Source of the DNA: Streptomyces sp. NBC_01351
GTDB lineage: Bacteria > Actinomycetota > Actinomycetes > Streptomycetales > Streptomycetaceae
DNA: 64,000 nt
Assembly (NCBI RefSeq): GCF_036237315.1
Contig: NZ_CP108356.1
Coordinates: 7,445,501 to 7,509,500 of the forward strand
Direction: 5' to 3'
Shown here: one piece after another, positions 8,518-17,522 of the stretch
Layout: the number at the start of each line of letters is the position of its first letter
Numbering within the stretch: the first letter of the stretch is position 1
Notes under the pieces: generated by a model
What the model saw: only the letters and a program-made list of their open reading frames with translations
Databases searched by the model: none
What the model was told of the DNA's origin: nothing
Made by a program: the position numbers and the translations under genes

Positions 8518-8561
8518 GACGCCCCTCATACCCCGATGCCGGCCCCTGCTACCGCACGAGG

Positions 8562-9026
8562 CTACGCGCCCTGCGCGCGCAATCGCCGGCCGACCTCGCC
8601 CAGCCCGTCGGCGAGCGCGTCGAGCTGCGCCGGCGTCAGGACGTCCACGAGGATCTCCCGGACCGTGGCCACGTGCCCGGGCGCGGCTTCGTCCAGCTTG
8701 GCGGCGCCCGCGTCGGTAAGGACGGCGAAGACCCCGCGGACGTCGGAGGGGCAGCTGCGGCGCCGGACCAGGCCGGCCTTCTCCATCTGGGTGACCTGGT
8801 AGGTCAGCCCGCTCTTGGAGTTGATCAGCCCGTTGGCGAGGTCGGTCATCCGCAGCTCACGGTCGGGGGCCGCGGCCAGTCGTACGAGGATCTCGTACTG
8901 CGGGTGCGAGAGCCCGGAGTCGTCCTTGAGCTGCTGGTCGAGGCGGCGGTTCACCAGCGCCGACGCCGCCAGGAACCCGCTCCAGGCGCGCATCTCACGG
9001 TCGTCCAGCCATCTCGTTTCAGCCAT
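8562..9026 (-). CDS. MarR-family transcriptional regulator
   Basis: The 154-residue regulator has the MarR winged helix: ELRMTDLANGLINSKSGLTYQVTQMEKAGLVRR is the helix-turn-helix, followed by a wing and a C-terminal dimer helix with LTPAQLDALADGLGEV. Starts at ATG 9026 with AAGGTGG upstream. It is divergent from the DoxX-family gene, and two copies of a 12-base palindrome-like site lie between them, so it very probably represses itself and DoxX. The ligand is unknown; MarR/DoxX pairs are often linked to redox-active or phenolic stress. Confidence 0.9.
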   Translation of the reverse strand: MAETRWLDDREMRAWSGFLAASALVNRRLDQQLKDDSGLSHPQYEILVRLAAAPDRELRMTDLANGLINSKSGLTYQVTQMEKAGLVRRRSCPSDVRGVFAVLTDAGAAKLDEAAPGHVATVREILVDVLTPAQLDALADGLGEVGRRLRAQGA

Positions 9027-9047
9027 GGCGCCACCTTACACGGGTTG

Positions 9048-9097
9048 TTCGAATTTGAATCAGTGGCTAGGGTCTGTGGCTGCGGTTCGAATTTGAA
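9048..9097. promoter_or_regulatory. twin MarR operators
   Basis: The 12-mer TTCGAATTTGAA occurs exactly twice, at 9048-9059 and 9086-9097, 38 bases apart, in the divergent MarR/DoxX promoter region. Each copy is a near palindrome (TTC-AA-TT-GAA) and the second is flanked as GGTTCGAATTTGAACAACC. Its AT-richness stands out in this GC-rich DNA. One copy is 21 bases from the marR start, the other 27 bases from the doxX start, so each probably controls one direction. Confidence 0.75.
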
Positions 9098-9124
9098 CAA
9101 CCTGCCCCCCGGAAGGATCCCCCC

Positions 9125-9688
9125 ATGACCAGCCCCTCCACCACCGCGAAGCCGCAGGCCACCGCCACCGCCGGCGCCGCCGCGCTCCCCGCGGCCCTCT
9201 CCACCCCCGGCCACGACGTCGGCCTGCTGATCCTGCGCCTCGTCCTCGGGCTGACCATGGCCGCCCACGGAGCCCAGAAGCTCTTCGGCTGGTTCGGGGG
9301 CGGCGGCATCAGCGGCACCGGGCAGTTCTTCACCGCCAGCGGCTACCCCGCCGGCGACGCCATGGCCGTCCTCGCCGGCCTGACCGAGACCCTCGGCGGG
9401 CTCGGCCTCGCCGTCGGGCTGCTCACCCCGCTCGCCGGCGCGGCCGTCGTCGGCACCCTCATCAACGCCGTCGCCGTCCACGGCGCCGGATCCTTCTTCG
9501 CCCCGAAGGGCATCGAGTACGAACTGCTCCTCATCGCGGCCGCCGCGGCCCTCGCCCTCACCGGCCCCGGCCGGTACGCCGTCGACCGCTTCCTGCCCGT
9601 CCTGCGCGCCCACCGGCTCGCCCACGGAGCCCTCGCCGTGGCCCTCGGCGTCGTCCTCGCGGGCGCGCTGCTCCTCGTGCGCGGCTAG
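9125..9688 (+). CDS. DoxX family membrane protein
   Basis: The 187-residue protein has about four transmembrane spans: LLILRLVLGLTMAAHG, a second around AVLAGLTETLGGLGLAVGLL, a third around LLIAAAAALALTG and a C-terminal one (ALAVALGVVLAGALLLV). The HGAQKLFGWFGGGG motif after the first span is diagnostic of DoxX. Members are inner-membrane proteins; the mycobacterial homologue works with SodA and SseA in oxidative stress, but the exact role here is unknown. GGAAGGA precedes the ATG. Likely derepressed when the MarR regulator binds its ligand. Confidence 0.9.
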   Translation: MTSPSTTAKPQATATAGAAALPAALSTPGHDVGLLILRLVLGLTMAAHGAQKLFGWFGGGGISGTGQFFTASGYPAGDAMAVLAGLTETLGGLGLAVGLLTPLAGAAVVGTLINAVAVHGAGSFFAPKGIEYELLLIAAAAALALTGPGRYAVDRFLPVLRAHRLAHGALAVALGVVLAGALLLVRG

Positions 9689-9753
9689 TGCACCGGCAGG
9701 GTGTCCGGGGTCCGCCCTGATTGATCCCGGGCATTTGGGGGAAGAGCGCACAA

Positions 9754-11610
9754 ATGACACAACCCATCGAAGATTACGCACTCATCGGCGACCTCATGAC
9801 CAGCGCACTGGTCGGCCGCGACGGGTCCATCGACTGGCTGTGCCTGCCGCGCTTCGACTCCGCCGCCTGCTTCGCGAAACTCCTCGGCGAGGAGGAGAAC
9901 GGCCACTGGCGCCTCGCCCCCCTCGGCGCCGCCGACGGCGAACGGTGCACCCGCAGGGCCTACGTGGACGGCTCGCTGGTCCTGGAGTCGTACTGGGAGA
10001 CGGACACCGGCACCGTCAAGGTCATCGACTTCATGCCGCAGCGCGAGGTCGCACCCGACGTGGTCCGCATCGTCGAGGGGGTCTCCGGCCGGGTCAGGAT
10101 GCGCAGCACCCTGCGCCTGCGCTTCGACTACGGCCACGTCGTCCCCTGGGTCCGCCGCAGCGACGGCGACGGCGACCGCGTCGCCGTCGCCGGACCGGAC
10201 TCCGTCTGGTTCCGCAGCGAACCCCCGGTCCGCACCTGGGGCGAGGAGAACAGCACCCGCTCCCAGTTTCCGATCGCCGCCGGGCAGCGCGTCGCCTTCG
10301 TGCTCACCTGGCACCCCTCGCACCAGCCCCGACCCGAGCCCCTCGACCCGTACGCCGCCCTGGACCAGAGTCTCGCCGACTGGCGGGAGTGGACCGCCCA
10401 GTGCCGCTACGAAGGCCCCTACCGGGAAGCGGTCACCCGCTCCCTGATCACCCTCAAGGCCCTCACCTACGCCCCGACCGGCGGCATCGCCGCCGCGGCC
10501 ACCAGCTCCCTGCCGGAGGAGATCGGCGGGGTCCGCAACTGGGACTACCGCTACTGCTGGCTGCGCGACTCCACCCTCACCCTCGGCTCGCTCATCGCGA
10601 CCGGCTTCCTCGACGAGGCCCGCGCCTGGCGCGCGTGGCTGCTGCGCGCGGTCGCGGGCGACCCCGCCGACCTCCAGATCATGTACGGACTCGCGGGCGA
10701 GCGCCGGATCCCGGAGGCAGAGCTGCCGTGGCTGCGCGGCTACGCCCGCTCCGCACCCGTCCGGGTCGGCAACGCCGCCGTCGACCAGCTCCAGCTCGAC
10801 GTGTACGGGGAGGTCATGGACTCCCTCCACCTGGCCAGGTCCGCCGGGCTGCCCGCCGAGCGCCACTCCTGGCGCATCCAGCTCGCCCTCCTCGACTTCC
10901 TGGAGCGCAACTGGCACCGCCCCGACGAAGGGCTGTGGGAAGTGCGCGGCCCGCGCCGCCACTTCGTGCACTCCAAGGTGATGGCCTGGGTCGCCGCGGA
11001 CCGGGCCGTGCAGACCCTGGAGCACGACCCCTCGCTCGACGGCGACGTGGAGCGCTTCCGGGCCATGCGCGAAGCGGTGCACGGCGACGTGTGCGAGAAC
11101 GGCTACGACGCCGAGCGCGGCACCTTCACCCAGCACTACGGCTCGCGTGAACTCGACGCGGCGACCCTGCTGATCCCCAGGGTCGGCTTCCTGCCGCCCG
11201 ACGATCCGCGCGTCATCGGGACGGTGGACGCCGTGCGCGCGGAGCTCGGCAGCAGCGGGCTGGTCCGCCGCTACAGCACCGAGGGGCCGGCCGTCGACGG
11301 ACTGCCCGGCGACGAAGGGGCCTTCCTGGCCTGCTCGTTCTGGCTGGTCGACGCCCTGCACATGACGGGCCGGGAGGAGGAGGCCCGTACCCTCTTCGAG
11401 CGGCTGCTGGCGGTACGCAACGACGTGGGCCTGCTCGCCGAGGAGTACGACCCCGTCGCCGGACGCCAACTCGGCAACTACCCGCAGGCGTTCAGCCACG
11501 TCGGACTGGTCAACACCGCGCTCACGCTGGGCGGCGCCGACACCCTGGACACGCCCCGCGCACGTGGGCCGCGTGCCCCTGAACGAGGTGCACGCGGCCC
11601 GCGGAGGTGA
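9754..11610 (+). CDS. glycoside hydrolase family 15 protein (trehalase/glucoamylase-like)
   Basis: The 618-residue cytoplasmic protein begins MTQPIEDYALIGDLMTSALV, with the family segment DGSIDWLCLPRFDS. The (alpha/alpha)6 barrel includes WDYRYCWLRDSTLTL, a catalytic-site block near GLWEVRGPRRHFVHSK, and a second block with GLLAEEYDPVAGRQLGNYPQAFSH. Actinobacterial members of this length include trehalases and alpha-glucosidases; the substrate is not decidable here. ATG 9754 is preferred to TTG 9721 because homologues start MTQPIEDY and GGGGGAAG precedes it. The last ~18 residues are Arg/Pro-rich and coincide with a terminator hairpin. Confidence 0.9.
   Translation: MTQPIEDYALIGDLMTSALVGRDGSIDWLCLPRFDSAACFAKLLGEEENGHWRLAPLGAADGERCTRRAYVDGSLVLESYWETDTGTVKVIDFMPQREVAPDVVRIVEGVSGRVRMRSTLRLRFDYGHVVPWVRRSDGDGDRVAVAGPDSVWFRSEPPVRTWGEENSTRSQFPIAAGQRVAFVLTWHPSHQPRPEPLDPYAALDQSLADWREWTAQCRYEGPYREAVTRSLITLKALTYAPTGGIAAAATSSLPEEIGGVRNWDYRYCWLRDSTLTLGSLIATGFLDEARAWRAWLLRAVAGDPADLQIMYGLAGERRIPEAELPWLRGYARSAPVRVGNAAVDQLQLDVYGEVMDSLHLARSAGLPAERHSWRIQLALLDFLERNWHRPDEGLWEVRGPRRHFVHSKVMAWVAADRAVQTLEHDPSLDGDVERFRAMREAVHGDVCENGYDAERGTFTQHYGSRELDAATLLIPRVGFLPPDDPRVIGTVDAVRAELGSSGLVRRYSTEGPAVDGLPGDEGAFLACSFWLVDALHMTGREEEARTLFERLLAVRNDVGLLAEEYDPVAGRQLGNYPQAFSHVGLVNTALTLGGADTLDTPRARGPRAPERGARGPRR
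11566..11600. terminator. hairpin at the end of the GH15 gene
   Basis: GGGCCGCGTGC (11566-11576) pairs perfectly with GCACGCGGCCC (11590-11600) across a 13-base loop. It overlaps the last codons of the GH15 gene and lies between it and the convergent permease gene, so it probably terminates in both directions. Confidence 0.6.
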
Positions 11611-11621
11611 AGCGGAACCGG

Positions 11622-13028
11622 CTACGCGACCGGGCCCTGCCCGTCCTCCGGGATGCTGACCAGCCAGCGCGTGTCCTGGCGCGGGCGCAGGTACAGCGCC
11701 CAGTACAGCGTGGCGACGGCGGTGATCCCGCCCGTCAACAGCAGGTCCTGGGTCTCCTGCTGGGTCAGGATGTACGCGAACACGAGGATCAGCACGATCG
11801 GCACGGCAGGCCACAGCGGCATCCGCCACGCGGCCGCCTGCCCGTGCGCCCCGCGCCGGCTGAACAGGGCGGCGATCGCGACGAGCAGGTACATGCCGGT
11901 CACGGAGACGCCGGTGACCCCGTACAGGGTGTCGAGATTGACGAAGCAGAGCGCCGCACCCGGTACGCCGACGATCAGGGTGGCCACCCACGGGGAGCCG
12001 AAACGGCCCAGCTTGGACAGCGCGTTGTTCACCGGCATCGGCCAGGCCCGGTCGCGGGCGGAGGCGAACAGCACGCGGGAGTTCTGGATGACCATGACGA
12101 TGCCCGCGTTGACGATGGCGAGGGCCACGCAGAGGCTGACGAAGGTGCCGACGGCCGAGTTGGACCAGGCGGTCACCATCGAGCCGAGGTCACCGGCGGC
12201 CAGCGCCTCCAGGTCGGGGGAGCCCATGGTGATGGCGATGACCGGGACCAGGATGACGGCGGTGGAGATGGTGAGGGTGAGGAGCACGGTGCGGGCCACG
12301 TTGCGCTTCGGGTTCTCCAGCTCCTCCGAGAGGTAGACGGCCGTCGAGAACCCCTGGGTGACGAACAGGGCGATGGCGAGCCCGGAGACGACCATCATCG
12401 CGGTGACCGCGGACGTGCCGCCGCCCTCGGCCGCGACCGCGCCGTCCACGAGCGCGCCGACACCGCGCTCGCTGTGCGCGAAGCCCAGTACGGCGACGAG
12501 CGCCGCGGCGACCACTTCGAGCACCAGGAACACACCGGTGATCCAGGCGTTGGCCCGCAGGTCGAGGAGACCGGCGAGGGTGGCGAGCAGCATCACGGCG
12601 CCGCCGGCGACCGGCGCCGGTATCTCGACCACCGGCGCCAGGTAGTCCGCCGTGCCCATGGCGATCACGGGCGGCACGATCATGACGACCAGCAGGGACA
12701 TGACGAACACCAGCCAGCCGGCGAGCCGGCCGGCCAGCGTGGAGACCATCGCGTACTCGCCGCCGGCGCTGGGGATGAGCGTCCCGAGCTCCGAGTAGCA
12801 GAACGCGACGCCGATGCAGAGCAGCGAGCCGATCGCGATGGTCAGGGCCGTCCAGGTGCCGAGACCGGCGAACAGGTCGGGCACGACGACGAAGAGGGTC
12901 GAGGCGGGCGTCACGCACGAGAGCGTGAGCAGAGTGCCGCCCACGACGCCGATGGAACGCTTGAGCTTCTGCGGGGCGGCCCCGGAGATGGGGGAGGAAG
13001 CCTGTGGTGCGCTGATCGTGTCAGTCAT
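11622..13028 (-). CDS. APC-family amino acid permease
   Basis: The 468-residue protein has about 12 hydrophobic spans with the amino acid-polyamine-organocation signature: after KLKRSIGVVGGTLLTLS comes PASTLFVVVP, then the conserved YSELGTLIPSAGGEY between spans 2 and 3, and VYLSEELENPKRNV after span 6. It is a proton-coupled importer (or exchanger) of amino acids or polyamines; the substrate is unknown. Convergent with the GH15 gene, 11 bases apart. A 32-bp dyad with a -35-like hexamer lies about 120-150 bases upstream (13146-13177). Confidence 0.9.
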   Translation of the reverse strand: MTDTISAPQASSPISGAAPQKLKRSIGVVGGTLLTLSCVTPASTLFVVVPDLFAGLGTWTALTIAIGSLLCIGVAFCYSELGTLIPSAGGEYAMVSTLAGRLAGWLVFVMSLLVVMIVPPVIAMGTADYLAPVVEIPAPVAGGAVMLLATLAGLLDLRANAWITGVFLVLEVVAAALVAVLGFAHSERGVGALVDGAVAAEGGGTSAVTAMMVVSGLAIALFVTQGFSTAVYLSEELENPKRNVARTVLLTLTISTAVILVPVIAITMGSPDLEALAAGDLGSMVTAWSNSAVGTFVSLCVALAIVNAGIVMVIQNSRVLFASARDRAWPMPVNNALSKLGRFGSPWVATLIVGVPGAALCFVNLDTLYGVTGVSVTGMYLLVAIAALFSRRGAHGQAAAWRMPLWPAVPIVLILVFAYILTQQETQDLLLTGGITAVATLYWALYLRPRQDTRWLVSIPEDGQGPVA

Positions 13029-13145
13029 CGGTGCGGTGTTCCGATCGGCAGGTGCGGGGAAATGAGCGCGGGAGCGGTATCGCCTCCGAGGCGGTGGTGA
13101 GCAGGTGGTTCCGTGGCTCCCGGGCCGACATGCAATCCCCGCGAG

Positions 13146-13177
13146 ATCCGCAGGTCAAGAGCTGTTCACCTGCGGAT
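13146..13177 (-). promoter_or_regulatory. 32-bp dyad overlapping a possible permease promoter
   Basis: ATCCGCAGGT (13146-13155) and ACCTGCGGAT (13168-13177) are perfect 10-base inverted repeats, and the centre (AAGAGCTGTT) is mostly symmetric too. On the permease strand it contains TTGACC, followed 17-18 bases later by TTGCAT, a weak -35/-10 pair. A dimeric repressor site is the simplest reading. Confidence 0.45.
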
Positions 13178-13305
13178 TCCATCGTCTCGGGCCCCGCTGG
13201 GCACCGGCTGTGGGGTAAAGGCCGTGTTAAGACTGCACGAGAGGCGGGTGCGATAACCGCAGCGCACCCGCCGAAGAATTTCCCCCTGTTCACCGGACGG
13301 CGCCC

Positions 13306-13344
13306 GCATGCCGGACACCCCGTCAGCGGGGTTGTCCGGCATGC
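13306..13344. terminator. strong hairpin
   Basis: GCATGCCGGACA (13306-13317) and TGTCCGGCATGC (13333-13344) are perfect 12-base arms; three more G-C pairs form inside after one mismatch, leaving a 7-base loop. It looks like a rho-independent terminator without U-tract. Its original partner gene is unclear because only a remnant follows. Confidence 0.55.
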
Positions 13345-13362
13345 GGCATCCGACCCGTTGCG

Positions 13363-13509
13363 GTCAGTGCCCTCGCCATCGGCCGCGCGGCCACCGCCGA
13401 GGGCGAGACCACGCACAACATGCCGTTCCCGGTCACCCCCGAGATGGTCGCGGACGCCCTGCTCGCAGGGGACGCGTACGCGCGCGCCACCGCCGGCAAG
13501 GCCGCCTGA
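13363..13509 (+). pseudogene. orphan C-terminal gene remnant
   Basis: About 48 codons with typical Streptomyces codon use end in TGA at 13507-13509. The frame is blocked upstream by TAA at 13216, and the sequence before 13360 is non-coding hairpin. The encoded tail includes THNMPFPVTPEMVADALLAG. I do not recognise the family. It looks like the end of a gene whose rest was deleted; chance coding-like sequence is possible. The rest of 13029-13516 shows only the dyad and hairpin listed separately. Confidence 0.3.
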
Positions 13510-13516
13510 GGCAGGA

Positions 13517-15649
13517 TCAGGCGTCCCCGCCGGTGCGGGACGCCAGCAACAGGGCGATGTCGTCCGGCCGGTCGGTGGAGCTGCCCGCCTCACCGATCAG
13601 CCGGTCGGCGGTCTCGGTCAGCGGGGACGGACTCGCCGAGGCCAGCGCCGCACGCAGCCGCTCCACGCCGACGTCGATGTCGGTGCCCGGCTTCTCCACC
13701 AGCCCGTCCGTGTACAGGGCCAGCACCGAGCCCACCGGCAGGTGCAGCTCCGTGACCGGGTACGAGGCCTTCGGATCGATGCCGAGCACCACCCCGCCCG
13801 CCAAATCCAGCACCTCCGTCCGGCCGTCGGGATGGCGCAGCAGCGGCTGGGGGTGCCCGGCCCGCACGGCCCGCGCGGCGCCCGACGCCGGGTCGAGCAA
13901 CACGTAGCAGCAGCTGGCGAACTGGCCCGGGTCCAGGTCGATGAGCAGCCGGTTGGTGCCGCTCATCACCTCCTGCAGGGTGCTGCCGCTCAAGGCGAAG
14001 GCCCGTACCGCACTGCGGAGTTGGCCCATCGTCGCGGCGGCCGCCACCCCGTGGCCCTGGACGTCCCCGATGATCAGCGCCAGCCACCCCCCGTCGGTCT
14101 CGATCACGTCGTACCAGTCGCCGCCGACGTCCATGCCGACCGTGCCCGGGAGGTAGCGGGCCACCGTGTCCACGTGCTCGCGCACCGGCAGCCGGTGAGG
14201 CAGCAGCGCCGACTGGAGCCCCCGGGCGCGCGCCGCCTCGTTGTCGTACCGCTTCGCCCGTTCCAGGGCCTGCGCGATCAGCCCGGCCAGCGCGGTCAGC
14301 ACCGTACGCTCCTCCGGGCTGAAGCCGCGCGGCGCGTCGAAGCCGAGGATGCAGGAGCCCACGGGCCTGCCGGAGGCGATCAGCGGCAGGAAGGCGCGGG
14401 CGCCGACGTGCGCGTCCAGGGAGATCCCCGGGTAGGCGGCGGCCAGTTTCTCCATCGACTCGAAGAACAGCGGCCGCCCCGAGGTCAGCGTCTGCACGCC
14501 GGGCAGCTCCGTGTCGAGCGAGACTCCGTCGAACCGGTCGAGGAAGCCCCGCGGGAAACCGGTCTCCCAGGCGAGGTACAGGTGCCGTTCGTCGAGCAGG
14601 TAGATCGCCAGCTGGCGGCCGCCGAAGGCCGGCAGCAGCTCGTCGGTGACCACCGCCGACACCTGGCGGGCCGTGACGGCCTCCGTCAGCGCGATCGCCA
14701 GCGCCACCGGCCGGTACAGGGCCGAGGCCCGGTCGGCCACCGAGCCGAGGCCCGTACCCGGCTGCGCCACCGAATCCGGAGCGTATTCGGGCTGCTCGGC
14801 GGCGCCGATCAGCACGGTCACCCCGTCGGAACCGGGGTACAGGTCCACCGACAGCCACTCCCGGGGCCGGTGGCGGCCGCGCCGGACCGGGAAGTGGACC
14901 GCCTCGTCGGAGAGGAAGACGGCCCGGAAGTGGTCCTGGTAGGCGCGATGCCCGAGCCAGGGCGCCGCCTTCCACAGCACCTGCCCCAGCAGTCGGTCCT
15001 CGCCGAGGCCGAACAGCGTCCCGGCGGCCGCGTTCGCGAAGCGGATCCTGCCCTGCCGGTCCACGGAGAGCACAGCCTGCGCGAGCCGGTCCACGACGGC
15101 CCGGACACCCCCGGCCGGCTCGGGCGGCGGCACGTACACCGGGTCCCCTTCCCAGATCACCGGCGCTCCGGCCGCCGTCAGGGCTGCGAGCTCCCCGGCC
15201 AGGGCGGCCGCGGCCTCGCGCATCGCCTCCCGGTCGGCAGCCCCGACCGGGACCCCGGGGGTGGCCGGGCGCAGCACCATCAGCACTCCGAACCGCTTGG
15301 ACCCGGCGGTGACGGGCTCGTACAGGGAGCCGAAGGGGAAGGGCAGCCCTGCCACCTGCTGTGGGAAGCGGCGCATGGACTCCTCCGCGTCCGGCAGGTG
15401 CACGGCCTGCCCGGAGCGGTACGCCTCCGCCACCGGGTAGGGGCGGTTCACCTGCAGCCGCCACCACGGTCGGAACAGCCGCCCCGGCAGGCCCAGGAGC
15501 ACGGCCAGCAGCAGTTCCTCCGTGTGTGAGCGCAGGTAGACCCCGCCCGCGTACCCGCCGACGGCCTCCACGGCACTCGCCGTGGCACGCGCGAGCGCCT
15601 CGGCCGTGGCATCGGGGGCCGGTCCGGAGCTGTCCCCTGTCGCCGTCAC
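13517..15649 (-). CDS. GAF-PAS-GAF PP2C-type (SpoIIE) serine phosphatase
   Basis: The 710-residue protein has an N-terminal GAF-like domain (about 20-165), a PAS domain (about 185-295, VDRQGRIRFANAAAGTLFG), a second GAF domain (about 320-455) and a C-terminal PP2C/SpoIIE phosphatase (about 470-710). Metal-binding Asp residues are visible in GGDWYDV, GDVQGHG, LYTDGLVE and RPDDIALLLA. In Streptomyces such proteins dephosphorylate anti-anti-sigma factors and act in stress or development. Start GTG 15649 (VTATGDSSGP) is the first plausible one; sequence further upstream in frame is Arg/Ser-rich shadow. No kinase or anti-sigma gene is adjacent. Confidence 0.9.
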   Translation of the reverse strand: MTATGDSSGPAPDATAEALARATASAVEAVGGYAGGVYLRSHTEELLLAVLLGLPGRLFRPWWRLQVNRPYPVAEAYRSGQAVHLPDAEESMRRFPQQVAGLPFPFGSLYEPVTAGSKRFGVLMVLRPATPGVPVGAADREAMREAAAALAGELAALTAAGAPVIWEGDPVYVPPPEPAGGVRAVVDRLAQAVLSVDRQGRIRFANAAAGTLFGLGEDRLLGQVLWKAAPWLGHRAYQDHFRAVFLSDEAVHFPVRRGRHRPREWLSVDLYPGSDGVTVLIGAAEQPEYAPDSVAQPGTGLGSVADRASALYRPVALAIALTEAVTARQVSAVVTDELLPAFGGRQLAIYLLDERHLYLAWETGFPRGFLDRFDGVSLDTELPGVQTLTSGRPLFFESMEKLAAAYPGISLDAHVGARAFLPLIASGRPVGSCILGFDAPRGFSPEERTVLTALAGLIAQALERAKRYDNEAARARGLQSALLPHRLPVREHVDTVARYLPGTVGMDVGGDWYDVIETDGGWLALIIGDVQGHGVAAAATMGQLRSAVRAFALSGSTLQEVMSGTNRLLIDLDPGQFASCCYVLLDPASGAARAVRAGHPQPLLRHPDGRTEVLDLAGGVVLGIDPKASYPVTELHLPVGSVLALYTDGLVEKPGTDIDVGVERLRAALASASPSPLTETADRLIGEAGSSTDRPDDIALLLASRTGGDA

Positions 15650-15860
15650 ACGGCCAGGATGCGCCCTCGGCGGCAGCCGCCGCACCCCGGGAGGGCATCC
15701 CGCCGTCCACGCCCCAGCCCCGTACGGGACCAGCGGCGATAGGCCGACCGCATCCCTCGTCCGGGGGACGCGCGGGCATACCGGCCGTCCCCGGCCGCGC
15801 CGCAGGGCACCATACGCACGCGTCCCACACCCCGGCGGGCCACCGGAAGGCAAGGCAGAC

Positions 15861-16601
15861 ATGCGGTACCAGTACGACACCACCGGCGAGCGCTTCGCCG
15901 AGACCAAGAGCACGGCCGCCTTCTCGGCCGCCGACACCCACACCCTCCTCGGCGCCCTCGACGAGCTCGGCGGGGTACGGGGGCTCGACACCCTCGACCT
16001 GGCCTGCGGATACGGCGACAACACCAGGCTGCTGGCCCGCGGCGGCGCCCGCCGGACCGTCGGCGTGGACAGCTCGGAGGAGCTGATCAGACTGGCCCGC
16101 GAGCACGGCACCGGCGGCCCGGGGCGGCCGGACATCGAGTACCTCGTCGCCGACGCCGCGGGCCTGCCCGACCTCGGCCCCTTCGACCTCGCCACCGCCG
16201 TCTACCTGTTCAACCAGGCACCCGACCGCAGCTCCCTGCACGCGATGTTCCGGTCCGTCCGGGCCAATCTGCGCGCCGGCGGCAAGCTCCTCGCCATCGT
16301 GCCCAACGCCAGCGCGTTCCCGCACGTGGACTGGTCGCCGTACGGGGTCCGCATCCTCGACCGGCTCCCCGAAGGCGACGCGCCGCTGCTGAAGGCGCAC
16401 TTCGTCACCGAGCCGCCGGTGCCCTTCGAGTACCGCGAATGGGCCCACGCCGACCTTGCCGAGGCGGCCGTCGAGGCGGGCTTCGCCACCGTCGGCTGGC
16501 AGCCGACCCGGACCCCGCCGGCCGACCCCGTACGGGACGAGGCGTACTGGACGGCGTACCGGGCCTGGCCGGTCAGCTCCCTGATGACCTGCACGGCGTA
16601 G
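15861..16601 (+). CDS. class I SAM-dependent methyltransferase
   Basis: The 246-residue enzyme has motif I TLDLACGYGDNTRLLARGG (about 38-56), the acidic residue of motif II in VGVDSSEELIR, and motif post-I VADAAGLPDLGPFDLATAVY. The fold is typical of small-molecule methyltransferases; the FNQAPDRSSLHAMFRSV segment is common in actinobacterial toxin/antibiotic-associated members. Substrate unknown. ATG 15861 follows AAGGCAAGG; an upstream open frame to 15582 is antisense to the phosphatase gene and not real. Divergent from the phosphatase, ends three bases before the convergent esterase gene. Confidence 0.85.
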   Translation: MRYQYDTTGERFAETKSTAAFSAADTHTLLGALDELGGVRGLDTLDLACGYGDNTRLLARGGARRTVGVDSSEELIRLAREHGTGGPGRPDIEYLVADAAGLPDLGPFDLATAVYLFNQAPDRSSLHAMFRSVRANLRAGGKLLAIVPNASAFPHVDWSPYGVRILDRLPEGDAPLLKAHFVTEPPVPFEYREWAHADLAEAAVEAGFATVGWQPTRTPPADPVRDEAYWTAYRAWPVSSLMTCTA

Positions 16602-16604
16602 CGG

Positions 16605-17522
16605 TCAGAGCTCCGCCGTGGCCCGGATCAGCCGCACGATCCGCTCCCGCGCCGCCCGCCCCTCCGGCAACGGCATCAGCGGGTACCCGTGCGGCAGCCC
16701 CGCCTCCTCGTGGAACTCCACGTCCACCCCGGCCGCGAGCGCCCGGGTCAGCAGCTCCCTGCTGTCCGTGGTCAGCACGTCCCGGGTCCCGGTGAACACC
16801 GTCAGCGGCGCCAGCCCCGCGAAGGACCCGTGCAACGGGCTCACCCGCGGATCGTCGGCGGCGAGCATGCCGGCGTACAGCCGACCGGCCTCGCGCAGCC
16901 CCGGCCGGGCCAGCATCGGGTCGCCGGCCTCGATCAGCGCCTGGTCGGGGTGGCTCATGGTCACGTCCAGCCAGGGCGAGATCAGCACGATCCGGGAGGG
17001 CTGCGCCCCGGTCCGCTCGTGCAGCCGCTGCGCGGCGGCCAGCGCCAGCCCGGCGCCCGCGGAGTCCCCGATCAGCACCGTGCCGCCGGCGCCGCCGCTC
17101 GCGATCAGACCGCTGAGCAGGTCGGCGGCGGCCGGTACCGTCCGGTCCGCGGTCCCGCGCGGCGCCAGGATGTACGCCGGTACGACCACCCGCGCCCGGG
17201 CCTGCGTGACCAGCTGCCGGATGAACGCCCAATGCGGGCGGACCAGCTCGTTGATGAACCCGCCACCGTGCACGTACAGCACGCGCGCCGCCGGCTCGGT
17301 GCCCCGGGGGGACACGTCGTACACCGGCCAGGCTCCGACGAAGGTCCGCGATATCTCGGCGACCCGGCCCAGCGAGCGCGGCGGCAGATGCGACGCGGGC
17401 CGCCTGGCGGACTGTGCCACCTGGCTCCGCACCGCCTCGGCGCTCGCGAACCGTCTTCGCCTGCCCGACGCGATCAGCGCCACCGACAGCGCCCTGCTGC
17501 GCAGACTCGGCACGCCCCTCAC
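16605..17522 (-). CDS. alpha/beta hydrolase (hormone-sensitive lipase-type esterase)
   Basis: The 305-residue protein has the oxyanion-hole motif HGGGF (YVHGGGFINEL), the nucleophile motif GDSAGAG with its catalytic Ser, an Asp in GTRDVLTTD and a His in GLPHGYPL, completing the triad. This is the HSL/acetyl-esterase family (Pfam Abhydrolase_3). It probably hydrolyses short acyl esters. No signal peptide is evident, though the N-terminus is Arg-rich. It stands alone. Confidence 0.88.
   Translation of the reverse strand: MRGVPSLRSRALSVALIASGRRRRFASAEAVRSQVAQSARRPASHLPPRSLGRVAEISRTFVGAWPVYDVSPRGTEPAARVLYVHGGGFINELVRPHWAFIRQLVTQARARVVVPAYILAPRGTADRTVPAAADLLSGLIASGGAGGTVLIGDSAGAGLALAAAQRLHERTGAQPSRIVLISPWLDVTMSHPDQALIEAGDPMLARPGLREAGRLYAGMLAADDPRVSPLHGSFAGLAPLTVFTGTRDVLTTDSRELLTRALAAGVDVEFHEEAGLPHGYPLMPLPEGRAARERIVRLIRATAEL

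Noticed and set aside
9685..11991. 768-codon minus-strand frame
   Set aside because: Antisense shadow of the GH15 gene; typical of high-GC third positions.
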